Source: Tritrichomonas musculus (Eukaryota > Parabasalia > Tritrichomonadida > Tritrichomonadidae). From it: a stretch of 23,170 bases of DNA. Location: contig JAPFFF010000418.1 in the NCBI GenBank assembly GCA_039105265.1, positions 1 to 23,170 on the forward strand. Direction: 5' to 3'. The position numbers were made by a program, and so were the translations under genes. Each line of letters begins with the position of its first letter. Within the stretch, counting starts at the first letter, position 1. This document shows, piece by piece, positions 1-11,300 of the stretch. Below the pieces are notes generated by a model that was not told the DNA's origin, made no database searches, and saw only the letters and a program-made list of their open reading frames with translations.

Positions 1-58
1 CTCACAAATGAACAGAGTTAAATAAAACACAAATCTCAAACACTTTTGTAAGATAATT

Positions 59-94
59 AAAAACGATTTCGAAATTAAGTAAAATCAGTAAAAA
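59..94 (+). other. Roughly helically spaced A-tracts in each monomer (possible curved DNA)
   Basis: Within each unit, A runs lie at 59-63, 72-74, 81-84 and 90-94, with centres about 12, 9.5 and 9.5 bases apart, close to one helical turn. Phased A-tracts are known to bend DNA, and curvature is common in satellites. The A60T variant shortens the first run and occurs in about a quarter of units. Whether the unit is really curved is inference. Confidence 0.45.
66..75. other. Invariant 10-bp palindrome ATTTCGAAAT at the core of every monomer
   Basis: ATTTCGAAAT reads the same on both strands and recurs in every unit at unit positions 66-75. It sits inside the longest stretch (61-87) where I saw no substitution in any of the 177 units. 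It contains the sequence TTCGAA (BstBI/AsuII-type site), so cutting there should also give a 131-bp ladder. Both CpGs of the core (64-65 and 70-71) are kept in all copies, whereas the CpG at 127-128 is lost in many. A short dyad in a satellite can bind a dimeric DNA-binding protein; that role is inference here. Confidence 0.85.
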
Positions 95-97
95 TTA

Positions 98-103
98 AAG
101 CTT
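98..103. other. Once-per-unit HindIII site (AAGCTT), lost in GC-type units
   Basis: AAGCTT occurs at unit positions 98-103 in all complete units except the thirteen that carry G102/C103 (units 14, 21, 43, 68, 75, 97, 104, 112, 113, 132, 138, 145 and 171). In twelve of these the change creates GCGC at 100-103. In unit 113 a private G100T removes that too. A HindIII digest would thus give mainly 131-bp fragments, some 262-bp dimers, and one 393-bp trimer across units 112-113. Confidence 0.9.
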
Positions 104-1703
104 AATCTCAGTTATTCTTATTCAAACGTTTCTCACAAATGAACAGAGTTAAATAAAACACAAATCTCAAACACTTTTATAAGATAATTAAAAACGATTT
201 CGAAATTAAGTAAAATCAGTAAAAATTAAAGCTTAATCTCAGTTATTCTTATTCAAACGTTTCTCACAAATGAACAGAGTTAAATAAAACACAAATCTCA
301 AACACTTTTGTAAGATAATTAAAAACGATTTCGAAATTAAGTAAAATCAGTAAAAATTAAAGCTTAATCTCAGTTATTCTTATTCAAACGTTTCTCACAA
401 ATGAACAGAGTTAAATAAAACACAAATCTCAAACACTTTTGTAAGATAATTATAAACGATTTCGAAATTAAGTAAAATCAGTAAAAATTAAAGCTTAATC
501 TCAGTTATTCTTAATCTAACATTTCTCACAAATGAACAGAGTTAAATAAAACACAAATCTCAAACACTTTTGTAAGATAATTAAAAACGATTTCGAAATT
601 AAGTAAAATCAGTAAAAATTAAAGCTTAATCTCAATTATTCTTATTCAAACGTTTCTCACAAGTGAACAGAGTTAAATAAAACACAAATCTCAAACACTT
701 TTGTAAGATAATTATAAACGATTTCGAAATTAAGTAAAATCAGTAAAAATTAAAGCTTAATCTCAATTATTCTTATTCTAACATTTCTCACAAATGAACA
801 GAGTTAAATAAAACACAAATCTCAAACACTTTTGTAAGATAATTAAAAACGATTTCGAAATTAAGTAAAATCAGTAAAAATTAAAGCTTAATCTCAGTTA
901 TTCTTATTCAAACGTTTCTCACAAATGAACAGAGTTAAATAAAACACAAATCTCAAACACTTTTATAAGATAATTAAAAACGATTTCGAAATTAAGTAAA
1001 ATCAGTAAAAATTAAAGCTTAATCTCAGTTATTCTTATTCAAACGTTTCTCACAAATGAACAGAGTTAAATAAAACACAAATCTCAAACACTTTTGTAAG
1101 ATAATTAAAAACGATTTCGAAATTAAGTAAAATCAGTAAAAATTAAAGCTTAATCTCAGTTATTCTTATTCAAACGTTTCTCACAAATGAACAGAGTTAA
1201 ATAAAACACAAATCTCAAACACTTTTGTAAGATAATTATAAACGATTTCGAAATTAAGTAAAATCAGTAAAAATTAAAGCTTAATCTCAGTTATTCTTAA
1301 TCTAACATTTCTCACAAATGAACAGAGTTAAATAAAACACAAATCTCAAACACTTTTGTAAGATAATTAAAAACGATTTCGAAATTAAGTAAAATCAGTA
1401 AAAATTAAAGCTTAATCTCAGTTATTCTTAATCTAACATTTCTCACAAATGAACAGAGTTAAATAAAACACAAATCTCAAACACTTTTGTAAGATAATTA
1501 AAAACGATTTCGAAATTAAGTAAAATCAGTAAAAATTAAAGCTTAATCTCAGTTATTCTTATTCAAACGTTTCTCACAAATGAACAGAGTTAAATAAAAC
1601 ACAAATCTCAAACACTTTTGTAAGATAATTAAAAACGATTTCGAAATTAAGTAAAATCAGTAAAAATTAAAGCTTAATCTCAATTATTCTTAATCTAACA
1701 TTT

Positions 1704-1834
1704 CTCACAAATGAACAGAGTTAAATAAAACACAAATCTCAAACACTTTTGTAAGATAATTAAAAACGATTTCGAAATTAAGTAAAATCAGTAAAAATTA
1801 AAGCGCAATATCAATTATTCTTATTCAAACGTTT
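1704..1834 (+). repeat. GC-type monomer H8 (first example)
   Basis: This unit carries G102, C103 and A107 instead of T, T and C, together with A111 and tail P. The set destroys HindIII, creates GCGC and adds a CpG at 101-102. The three changes always travel together. H8-type copies without A88 are at 1704, 5503, 8778, 12577, 14542, 17162, 18865 and 22271 (start positions). They make a convenient marker for the higher-order register. Confidence 0.92.
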
Positions 1835-2620
1835 CTCACAAATGAACAGAGTTAAATAAAACACAAATCTCAAACACTTTTGTAAGATAATTAAAAACGA
1901 TTTCGAAATTAAGTAAAATCAGTAAAAATTAAAGCTTAATCTCAATTATTCTTAATCTAACATTTCTCACAAATGAACAGAGTTAAATAAAACACAAATC
2001 TCAAACACTTTTGTAAGATAATTAAAAACGATTTCGAAATTAAGTAAAATCAGTAAAAATTAAAGCTTAATCTCAATTATTCTTAATCTAACGTTTCTCA
2101 CAAGTGAACAGAGTTAAATAAAACACAAATCTCAAACACTTTTGTAAGATAATTAAAAACGATTTCGAAATTAAGTAAAATCAGTAAAAATTAAAGCTTA
2201 ATCTCAATTATTCTTAATCTAACATTTCTCACAAATGAACAGAGTTAAATAAAACACAAATCTCAAACACTTTTGTAAGATAATTATAAACGATTTCGAA
2301 ATTAAGTAAAATCAGTAAAAATTAAAGCTTAATCTCAATTATTCCTATTCAAACGTTTCTCACAAATGAACAGAGTTAAATAAAACACAAATCTCAAACA
2401 CTTTTGTAAGATAATTAAAAACGATTTCGAAATTAAGTAAAATCAGTAAAAATTAAAGCTTAATCTCAGTTATTCTTATTCAAACGTTTCTCACAAGTGA
2501 ACAGAGTTAAATAAAACACAAATCTCAAACACTTTTGTAAGATAATTAAAAACGATTTCGAAATTAAGTAAAATCAGTAAAAATTAAAGCTTAATCTCAG
2601 TTATTCTTATTCAAACGTTT

Positions 2621-2751
2621 CTCACAAATGAACAGAGTTAAATAAAACACAAATCTCAAACACTTTTGTAAGATAATTAAAAACGATTTCGAAATTAAGT
2701 AAAATCAATAAAAATTAAAGCGCAATATCAATTATTCTTATTCAAACGTTT
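2621..2751 (+). repeat. GC-type monomer with A88 (H15, first example)
   Basis: As the H8 type (G102, C103, A107, A111, tail P) but with the extra change G88A. The same form recurs at 9695, 13494 and 17948, each time seven register positions after an H8 (six units at 17948, where one unit has been lost). Unit 113 (14673) is a further derivative. The shared core haplotype suggests that H8 and H15 descend from one variant monomer that was spread within the higher-order unit before the 29-mer itself was amplified. Confidence 0.88.
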
Positions 2752-4585
2752 CTCACAAGTGAACAGAGTTAAATAAAACACAAATCTCAAACACTTTTGT
2801 AAGATAATTATAAACGATTTCGAAATTAAGTAAAATCAGTAAAAATTAAAGCTTAATCTCAGTTATTCTTAATCTAACATTTCTCACAAATGAACAGAGT
2901 TAAATAAAACACAAATCTCAAACACTTTTGTAAGATAATTAAAAACGATTTCGAAATTAAGTAAAATCAGTAAAAATTAAAGCTTAATCTCAGTTATTCT
3001 TATTCAAACGTTTCTCACAAATGAACAGAGTTAAATAAAACACAAATCTCAAACACTTTTGTAAGATAATTAAAAACGATTTCGAAATTAAGTAAAATCA
3101 GTAAAAATTAAAGCTTAATCTCAGTTATTCTTAATCTAACATTTCTCACAAATGAACAGAGTTAAATAAAACACAAATCTCAAACACTTTTGTAAGATAA
3201 TTAAAAACGATTTCGAAATTAAGTAAAATCAGTAAAAATTAAAGCTTAATCTCAATTATTCTTATTCTAACATTTCTCACAAATGAACAGAGTTAAATAA
3301 AACATAAATCTCAAACACTTTTGTAAGATAATTATAAACGATTTCGAAATTAAGTAAAATCAGTAAAAATTAAAGCTTAATCTCAGTTATTCTTATTCAA
3401 ACGTTTCTCACAAATGAACAGAGTTAAATAAAACACAAATCTCAAACACTTTTGTAAGATAATTAAAAACGATTTCGAAATTAAGTAAAATCAGTAAAAA
3501 TTAAAGCTTAATCTCAGTTATTCTTATTCAAACGTTTCTCACAAATGAACAGAGTTAAATAAAACACAAATCTCAAACACTTTTGTAAGATAATTAAAAA
3601 CGATTTCGAAATTAAGTAAAATCAGTAAAAATTAAAGCTTAATCTCAGTTATTCTTAATCTAACATTTCTCACAAGTGAACAGAGTTAAATAAAACACAA
3701 ATCTCAAACACTTTTGTAAGATAATTATAAACGATTTCGAAATTAAGTAAAATCAGTAAAAATTAAAGCTTAATCTCAATTATTCTTATTCAAACGTTTC
3801 TCACAAGTGAACAGAGTTAAATAAAACACAAATCTCAAACACTTTTGTAAGATAATTATAAACGATTTCGAAATTAAGTAAAATCAGTAAAAATTAAAGC
3901 TTAATCTCAATTATTCTTATTCAAACGTTTCTCACAAATGAACAGAGTTAAATAAAACACAAATCTCAAACACTTTTGTAAGATAATTAAAAACGATTTC
4001 GAAATTAAGTAAAATCAGTAAAAATTAAAGCTTAATCTCAGTTATTCTTATTCAAACGTTTCTCACAAGTGAACAGAGTTAAATAAAACACAAATCTCAA
4101 ACACTTTTGTAAGATAATTAAAAACGATTTCGAAATTAAGTAAAATCAGTAAAAATTAAAGCTTAATCTCAGTTATTCTTATTCAAACGTTTCTCACAAG
4201 TGAACAGAGTTAAATAAAACACAAATCTCAAACACTTTTGTAAGATAATTAAAAACGATTTCGAAATTAAGTAAAATCAGTAAAAATTAAAGCTTAATCT
4301 CAGTTATTCTTAATCTAACATTTCTCACAAGTGAACAGAGTTAAATAAAACACAAATCTCAAACACTTTTGTAAGATAATTATAAACGATTTCGAAATTA
4401 AGTAAAATCAGTAAAAATTAAAGCTTAATCTCAATTATTCTTATTCAAACGTTTCTCACAAGTGAACAGAGTTAAATAAAACACAAATCTCAAACACTTT
4501 TGTAAGATAATTATAAACGATTTCGAAATTAAGTAAAATCAGTAAAAATTAAAGCTTAATCTCAATTATTCTTATTCTAACATTT

Positions 4586-6288
4586 CTCACAAATGAACAG
4601 AGTTAAATAAAACACAAATCTCAAACACTTTTGTAAGATAATTAAAAACGATTTCGAAATTAAGTAAAATCAGTAAAAATTAAAGCTTAATCTCAGTTAT
4701 TCTTATTCAAACGTTTCTCACAAATGAACAGAGTTAAATAAAACACAAATCTCAAACACTTTTATAAGATAATTAAAAACGATTTCGAAATTAAGTAAAA
4801 TCAGTAAAAATTAAAGCTTAATCTCAGTTATTCTTATTCAAACGTTTCTCACAAATGAACAGAGTTAAATAAAACACAAATCTCAAACACTTTTGTAAGA
4901 TAATTAAAAACGATTTCGAAATTAAGTAAAATCAGTAAAAATTAAAGCTTAATCTCAGTTATTCTTATTCAAACGTTTCTCACAAATGAACAGAGTTAAA
5001 TAAAACACAAATCTCAAACACTTTTGTAAGATAATTATAAACGATTTCGAAATTAAGTAAAATCAGTAAAAATTAAAGCTTAATCTCAGTTATTCTTAAT
5101 CTAACATTTCTCACAAATGAACAGAGTTAAATAAAACACAAATCTCAAACACTTTTGTAAGATAATTAAAAACGATTTCGAAATTAAGTAAAATCAGTAA
5201 AAATTAAAGCTTAATCTCAGTTATTCTTAATCTAACATTTCTCACAAATGAACAGAGTTAAATAAAACACAAATCTCAAACACTTTTGTAAGATAATTAA
5301 AAACGATTTCGAAATTAAGTAAAATCAGTAAAAATTAAAGCTTAATCTCAGTTATTCTTATTCAAACGTTTCTCACAAATGAACAGAGTTAAATAAAACA
5401 CAAATCTCAAACACTTTTGTAAGATAATTAAAAACGATTTCGAAATTAAGTAAAATCAGTAAAAATTAAAGCTTAATCTCAATTATTCTTAATCTAACAT
5501 TTCTCACAAATGAACAGAGTTAAATAAAACACAAATCTCAAACACTTTTGTAAGATAATTAAAAACGATTTCGAAATTAAGTAAAATCAGTAAAAATTAA
5601 AGCGCAATATCAATTATTCTTATTCAAACGTTTCTCACAAATGAACAGAGTTAAATAAAACACAAATCTCAAACACTTTTGTAAGATAATTAAAAACGAT
5701 TTCGAAATTAAGTAAAATCAGTAAAAATTAAAGCTTAATCTCAATTATTCTTAATCTAACATTTCTCACAAATGAACAGAGTTAAATAAAACACAAATCT
5801 CAAACACTTTTGTAAGATAATTAAAAACGATTTCGAAATTAAGTAAAATCAGTAAAAATTAAAGCTTAATCTCAATTATTCTTAATCTAACGTTTCTCAC
5901 AAGTGAACAGAGTTAAATAAAACACAAATCTCAAACACTTTTGTAAGATAATTAAAAACGATTTCGAAATTAAGTAAAATCAGTAAAAATTAAAGCTTAA
6001 TCTCAATTATTCTTAATCTAACATTTCTCACAAATGAACAGAGTTAAATAAAACACAAATCTCAAACACTTTTGTAAGATAATTATAAACGATTTCGAAA
6101 TTAAGTAAAATCAGTAAAAATTAAAGCTTAATCTCAATTATTCCTATTCAAACGTTTCTCACAAATGAACAGAGTTAAATAAAACACAAATCTCAAACAC
6201 TTTTGTAAGATAATTAAAAACGATTTCGAAATTAAGTAAAATCAGTAAAAATTAAAGCTTAATCTCAGTTATTCTTATTCAAACGTTT
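4586..6288 (+). repeat. Higher-order repeat, partial copy B (H1-H13)
   Basis: Units 36-48 repeat H1-H13 of copy A, including A48 in the second unit, G102/C103/A107 in the eighth, tail S in the tenth and C118 in the twelfth. The match stops at the next unit: position 6296 is A where H14 has G, and the H15 variant does not follow. Because H13 and several other units are of the common type, the true junction lies somewhere between the C118 mark at 6144 and 6296. Confidence 0.88.
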
Positions 6289-7860
6289 CTCACAAATGAA
6301 CAGAGTTAAATAAAACACAAATCTCAAACACTTTTGTAAGATAATTAAAAACGATTTCGAAATTAAGTAAAATCAGTAAAAATTAAAGCTTAATCTCAGT
6401 TATTCTTATTCAAACGTTTCTCACAAATGAACAGAGTTAAATAAAACACAAATCTCAAACACTTTTGTAAGATAATTAAAAACGATTTCGAAATTAAGTA
6501 AAATCAGTAAAAATTAAAGCTTAATCTCAGTTATTCTTATTCAAACGTTTCTCACAAATGAACAGAGTTAAATAAAACACAAATCTCAAACACTTTTGTA
6601 AGATAATTAAAAACGATTTCGAAATTAAGTAAAATCAGTAAAAATTAAAGCTTAATCTCAGTTATTCTTATTCAAACGTTTCTCACAAGTGAACAGAGTT
6701 AAATAAAACACAAATCTCAAACACTTTTGTAAGATAATTAAAAACGATTTCGAAATTAAGTAAAATCAGTAAAAATTAAAGCTTAATCTCAGTTATTCTT
6801 AATCTAACATTTCTCACAAATGAACAGAGTTAAATAAAACACAAATCTCAAACACTTTTGTAAGATAATTAAAAACGATTTCGAAATTAAGTAAAATCAG
6901 TAAAAATTAAAGCTTAATCTCAATTATTCTTATTCAAACGTTTCTCACAAGTGAACAGAGTTAAATAAAACACAAATCTCAAACACTTTTGTAAGATAAT
7001 TATAAACGATTTCGAAATTAAGTAAAATCAGTAAAAATTAAAGCTTAATCTCAATTATTCTTATTCTAACATTTCTCACAAATGAACAGAGTTAAATAAA
7101 ACACAAATCTCAAACACTTTTGTAAGATAATTAAAAACGATTTCGAAATTAAGTAAAATCAGTAAAAATTAAAGCTTAATCTCAGTTATTCTTATTCAAA
7201 CGTTTCTCACAAATGAACAGAGTTAAATAAAACACAAATCTCAAACACTTTTATAAGATAATTAAAAACGATTTCGAAATTAAGTAAAATCAGTAAAAAT
7301 TAAAGCTTAATCTCAGTTATTCTTATTCAAACGTTTCTCACAAATGAACAGAGTTAAATAAAACACAAATCTCAAACACTTTTGTAAGATAATTAAAAAC
7401 GATTTCGAAATTAAGTAAAATCAGTAAAAATTAAAGCTTAATCTCAGTTATTCTTATTCAAACGTTTCTCACAAATGAACAGAGTTAAATAAAACACAAA
7501 TCTCAAACACTTTTGTAAGATAATTATAAACGATTTCGAAATTAAGTAAAATCAGTAAAAATTAAAGCTTAATCTCAGTTATTCTTAATCTAACATTTCT
7601 CACAAATGAACAGAGTTAAATAAAACACAAATCTCAAACACTTTTGTAAGATAATTAAAAACGATTTCGAAATTAAGTAAAATCAGTAAAAATTAAAGCT
7701 TAATCTCAATTATTCTTATTCAAACGTTTCTCACAAGTGAACAGAGTTAAATAAAACACAAATCTCAAACACTTTTGTAAGATAATTATAAACGATTTCG
7801 AAATTAAGTAAAATCAGTAAAAATTAAAGCTTAATCTCAATTATTCTTATTCTAACATTT
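6289..7860 (+). repeat. Units 49-60: divergent stretch between higher-order copies
   Basis: Units 49-51 are common type, 52 has G8 with tail Q, 53 has A111 with tail P, and 54 has G8+T60+A111 with tail R. Units 55-58 are H1-H4, and units 59-60 repeat units 53-54. This breaks the 29-unit rhythm and converts it locally to a 54-unit spacing. It is best read as the scar of an unequal exchange followed by a six-unit duplication. Confidence 0.8.
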
Positions 7861-8384
7861 CTCACAAATGAACAGAGTTAAATAAAACACAAATCTCAAA
7901 CACTTTTGTAAGATAATTAAAAACGATTTCGAAATTAAGTAAAATCAGTAAAAATTAAAGCTTAATCTCAGTTATTCTTATTCAAACGTTTCTCACAAAT
8001 GAACAGAGTTAAATAAAACACAAATCTCAAACACTTTTATAAGATAATTAAAAACGATTTCGAAATTAAGTAAAATCAGTAAAAATTAAAGCTTAATCTC
8101 AGTTATTCTTATTCAAACGTTTCTCACAAATGAACAGAGTTAAATAAAACACAAATCTCAAACACTTTTGTAAGATAATTAAAAACGATTTCGAAATTAA
8201 GTAAAATCAGTAAAAATTAAAGCTTAATCTCAGTTATTCTTATTCAAACGTTTCTCACAAATGAACAGAGTTAAATAAAACACAAATCTCAAACACTTTT
8301 GTAAGATAATTATAAACGATTTCGAAATTAAGTAAAATCAGTAAAAATTAAAGCTTAATCTCAGTTATTCTTAATCTAACATTT
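6813..8384 (+). repeat. Tandem duplication of a six-unit block (2 x 786 bp)
   Basis: Units 53-58 (6813-7598) and units 59-64 (7599-8384) show the same barcode in the same order: A111/P; G8+T60+A111/R; common; A48; common; T60/Q. No difference was seen between the two halves at barcode sites. The second half runs straight into H5 of the following complete higher-order copy. The two halves are therefore a local duplication that spans the left edge of that copy. The same arrangement is partly visible at 1-1310. Confidence 0.82.
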
Positions 8385-11300
8385 CTCACAAATGAACAGA
8401 GTTAAATAAAACACAAATCTCAAACACTTTTGTAAGATAATTAAAAACGATTTCGAAATTAAGTAAAATCAGTAAAAATTAAAGCTTAATCTCAGTTATT
8501 CTTAATCTAACATTTCTCACAAATGAACAGAGTTAAATAAAACACAAATCTCAAACACTTTTGTAAGATAATTAAAAACGATTTCGAAATTAAGTAAAAT
8601 CAGTAAAAATTAAAGCTTAATCTCAGTTATTCTTATTCAAACGTTTCTCACAAATGAACAGAGTTAAATAAAACACAAATCTCAAACACTTTTGTAAGAT
8701 AATTAAAAACGATTTCGAAATTAAGTAAAATCAGTAAAAATTAAAGCTTAATCTCAATTATTCTTAATCTAACATTTCTCACAAATGAACAGAGTTAAAT
8801 AAAACACAAATCTCAAACACTTTTGTAAGATAATTAAAAACGATTTCGAAATTAAGTAAAATCAGTAAAAATTAAAGCGCAATATCAATTATTCTTATTC
8901 AAACGTTTCTCACAAATGAACAGAGTTAAATAAAACACAAATCTCAAACACTTTTGTAAGATAATTAAAAACGATTTCGAAATTAAGTAAAATCAGTAAA
9001 AATTAAAGCTTAATCTCAATTATTCTTAATCTAACATTTCTCACAAATGAACAGAGTTAAATAAAACACAAATCTCAAACACTTTTGTAAGATAATTAAA
9101 AACGATTTCGAAATTAAGTAAAATCAGTAAAAATTAAAGCTTAATCTCAATTATTCTTAATCTAACGTTTCTCACAAGTGAACAGAGTTAAATAAAACAC
9201 AAATCTCAAACACTTTTGTAAGATAATTAAAAACGATTTCGAAATTAAGTAAAATCAGTAAAAATTAAAGCTTAATCTCAATTATTCTTAATCTAACATT
9301 TCTCACAAATGAACAGAGTTAAATAAAACACAAATCTCAAACACTTTTGTAAGATAATTATAAACGATTTCGAAATTAAGTAAAATCAGTAAAAATTAAA
9401 GCTTAATCTCAATTATTCCTATTCAAACGTTTCTCACAAATGAACAGAGTTAAATAAAACACAAATCTCAAACACTTTTGTAAGATAATTAAAAACGATT
9501 TCGAAATTAAGTAAAATCAGTAAAAATTAAAGCTTAATCTCAGTTATTCTTATTCAAACGTTTCTCACAAGTGAACAGAGTTAAATAAAACACAAATCTC
9601 AAACACTTTTGTAAGATAATTAAAAACGATTTCGAAATTAAGTAAAATCAGTAAAAATTAAAGCTTAATCTCAGTTATTCTTATTCAAACGTTTCTCACA
9701 AATGAACAGAGTTAAATAAAACACAAATCTCAAACACTTTTGTAAGATAATTAAAAACGATTTCGAAATTAAGTAAAATCAATAAAAATTAAAGCGCAAT
9801 ATCAATTATTCTTATTCAAACGTTTCTCACAAGTGAACAGAGTTAAATAAAACACAAATCTCAAACACTTTTGTAAGATAATTATAAACGATTTCGAAAT
9901 TAAGTAAAATCAGTAAAAATTAAAGCTTAATCTCAGTTATTCTTATTCTAACATTTCTCACAAATGAACAGAGTTAAATAAAACACAAATCTCAAACACT
10001 TTTGTAAGATAATTAAAAACGATTTCGAAATTAAGTAAAATCAGTAAAAATTAAAGCTTAATCTCAGTTATTCTTATTCAAACGTTTCTCACAAATGAAC
10101 AGAGTTAAATAAAACACAAATCTCAAACACTTTTGTAAGATAATTAAAAACGATTTCGAAATTAAGTAAAATCAGTAAAAATTAAAGCTTAATCTCAGTT
10201 ATTCTTAATCTAACATTTCTCACAAATGAACAGAGTTAAATAAAACACAAATCTCAAACACTTTTGTAAGATAATTAAAAACGATTTCGAAATTAAGTAA
10301 AATCAGTAAAAATTAAAGCTTAATCTCAATTATTCTTATTCTAACATTTCTCACAAATGAACAGAGTTAAATAAAACATAAATCTCAAACACTTTTGTAA
10401 GATAATTATAAACGATTTCGAAATTAAGTAAAATCAGTAAAAATTAAAGCTTAATCTCAGTTATTCTTATTCAAACGTTTCTCACAAATGAACAGAGTTA
10501 AATAAAACACAAATCTCAAACACTTTTGTAAGATAATTAAAAACGATTTCGAAATTAAGTAAAATCAGTAAAAATTAAAGCTTAATCTCAGTTATTCTTA
10601 TTCAAACGTTTCTCACAAATGAACAGAGTTAAATAAAACACAAATCTCAAACACTTTTGTAAGATAATTAAAAACGATTTCGAAATTAAGTAAAATCAGT
10701 AAAAATTAAAGCTTAATCTCAGTTATTCTTAATCTAACATTTCTCACAAGTGAACAGAGTTAAATAAAACACAAATCTCAAACACTTTTGTAAGATAATT
10801 ATAAACGATTTCGAAATTAAGTAAAATCAGTAAAAATTAAAGCTTAATCTCAATTATTCTTATTCAAACGTTTCTCACAAGTGAACAGAGTTAAATAAAA
10901 CACAAATCTCAAACACTTTTGTAAGATAATTATAAACGATTTCGAAATTAAGTAAAATCAGTAAAAATTAAAGCTTAATCTCAATTATTCTTATTCAAAC
11001 GTTTCTCACAAATGAACAGAGTTAAATAAAACACAAATCTCAAACACTTTTGTAAGATAATTAAAAACGATTTCGAAATTAAGTAAAATCAGTAAAAATT
11101 AAAGCTTAATCTCAGTTATTCTTATTCAAACGTTTCTCACAAGTGAACAGAGTTAAATAAAACACAAATCTCAAACACTTTTGTAAGATAATTAAAAACG
11201 ATTTCGAAATTAAGTAAAATCAGTAAAAATTAAAGCTTAATCTCAGTTATTCTTATTCAAACGTTTCTCACAAGTGAACAGAGTTAAATAAAACACAAAT

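Larger units (their letters stand above)
1..131 (+). repeat. Reference monomer (unit 1), the common sequence type
   Basis: This unit carries the common state at every recurrent site: A8, C30, G48, A60, G88, T102, T103, C107, G111, T118 and tail P (T121, A124, G128). Landmarks inside the unit are a five-A run at 59-63, a perfect 10-bp palindrome ATTTCGAAAT at 66-75, a second five-A run at 90-94, and a HindIII site AAGCTT at 98-103. CpG occurs at 64-65, 70-71 and 127-128. Forward stops close all three frames within the first 25 bases (TGA 9-11, TAA 19-21, TAA 23-25). Because 131 is not a multiple of three, the frame shifts at each unit, but a stop is met in every unit regardless. The choice of position 1 as unit start is arbitrary. 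Confidence 0.97.
1..786 (+). repeat. Units 1-6: H1-H4 plus two-unit cap (6-mer block)
   Basis: Barcode in order: common type; A48; common; T60 with tail Q; A111 with tail P; G8+T60+A111 with tail R. The same six-unit string recurs at 7075-7860 (units 55-60). Its first four units match H1-H4 of the 29-unit higher-order repeat that starts directly after it at 787. The last two units match units 53-54. The block is therefore one register of a six-unit (786-bp) duplication, cut on the left by the window edge. Confidence 0.85.
787..4585 (+). repeat. Higher-order repeat, complete 29-unit copy A (H1-H29, 3,799 bp)
   Basis: Units 7-35. Diagnostic units are H2 (A48), H4 (T60, tail Q), H8 (G102/C103/A107), H10 (tail S), H11 (G8, A111, Q), H12 (T60, C118), H14 (G8), H15 (A88 plus G102/C103/A107), H16 (G8, T60, Q), H19 (A111, tail R), H20 (T30, T60), H23 and H24 (G8, T60, A111), H26-H28 (all G8) and H29 (G8, T60, A111, tail R). 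The ordered string is too specific to recur by chance, yet it returns at 7861-11659 with one base different (unit position 121 of H16). The next unit (4586) restarts at H1, which defines the 29-unit period directly. This ordering of variant monomers resembles the higher-order repeats known from primate alpha satellite. Confidence 0.9.

Noticed and set aside
63-75. Possible RNA polymerase III B box on the minus strand, suggesting tRNA/SINE origin
   Set aside because: TTCGAAATC shares TTCGA with the B-box consensus, but both leading G residues and one C are missing, and no convincing A box was seen at the right distance.
66-84. Possible CENP-B box, because the core contains TTCG
   Set aside because: Both strands were checked. 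After TTCG the required CGGG part is absent (the strand shown continues AAATTAAGTAAA, the other AAATCGTTTTT). Only the four-base start matches, so it is not a CENP-B box.
1-131. Origin of the monomer from a shorter internal repeat
   Set aside because: CACAAAT at 3-9 and 28-34, and TCTCA at 34-38, 106-110 and 131-4, recur within the unit, but at unequal spacing and without extended similarity. In such AT-rich sequence this is not enough.
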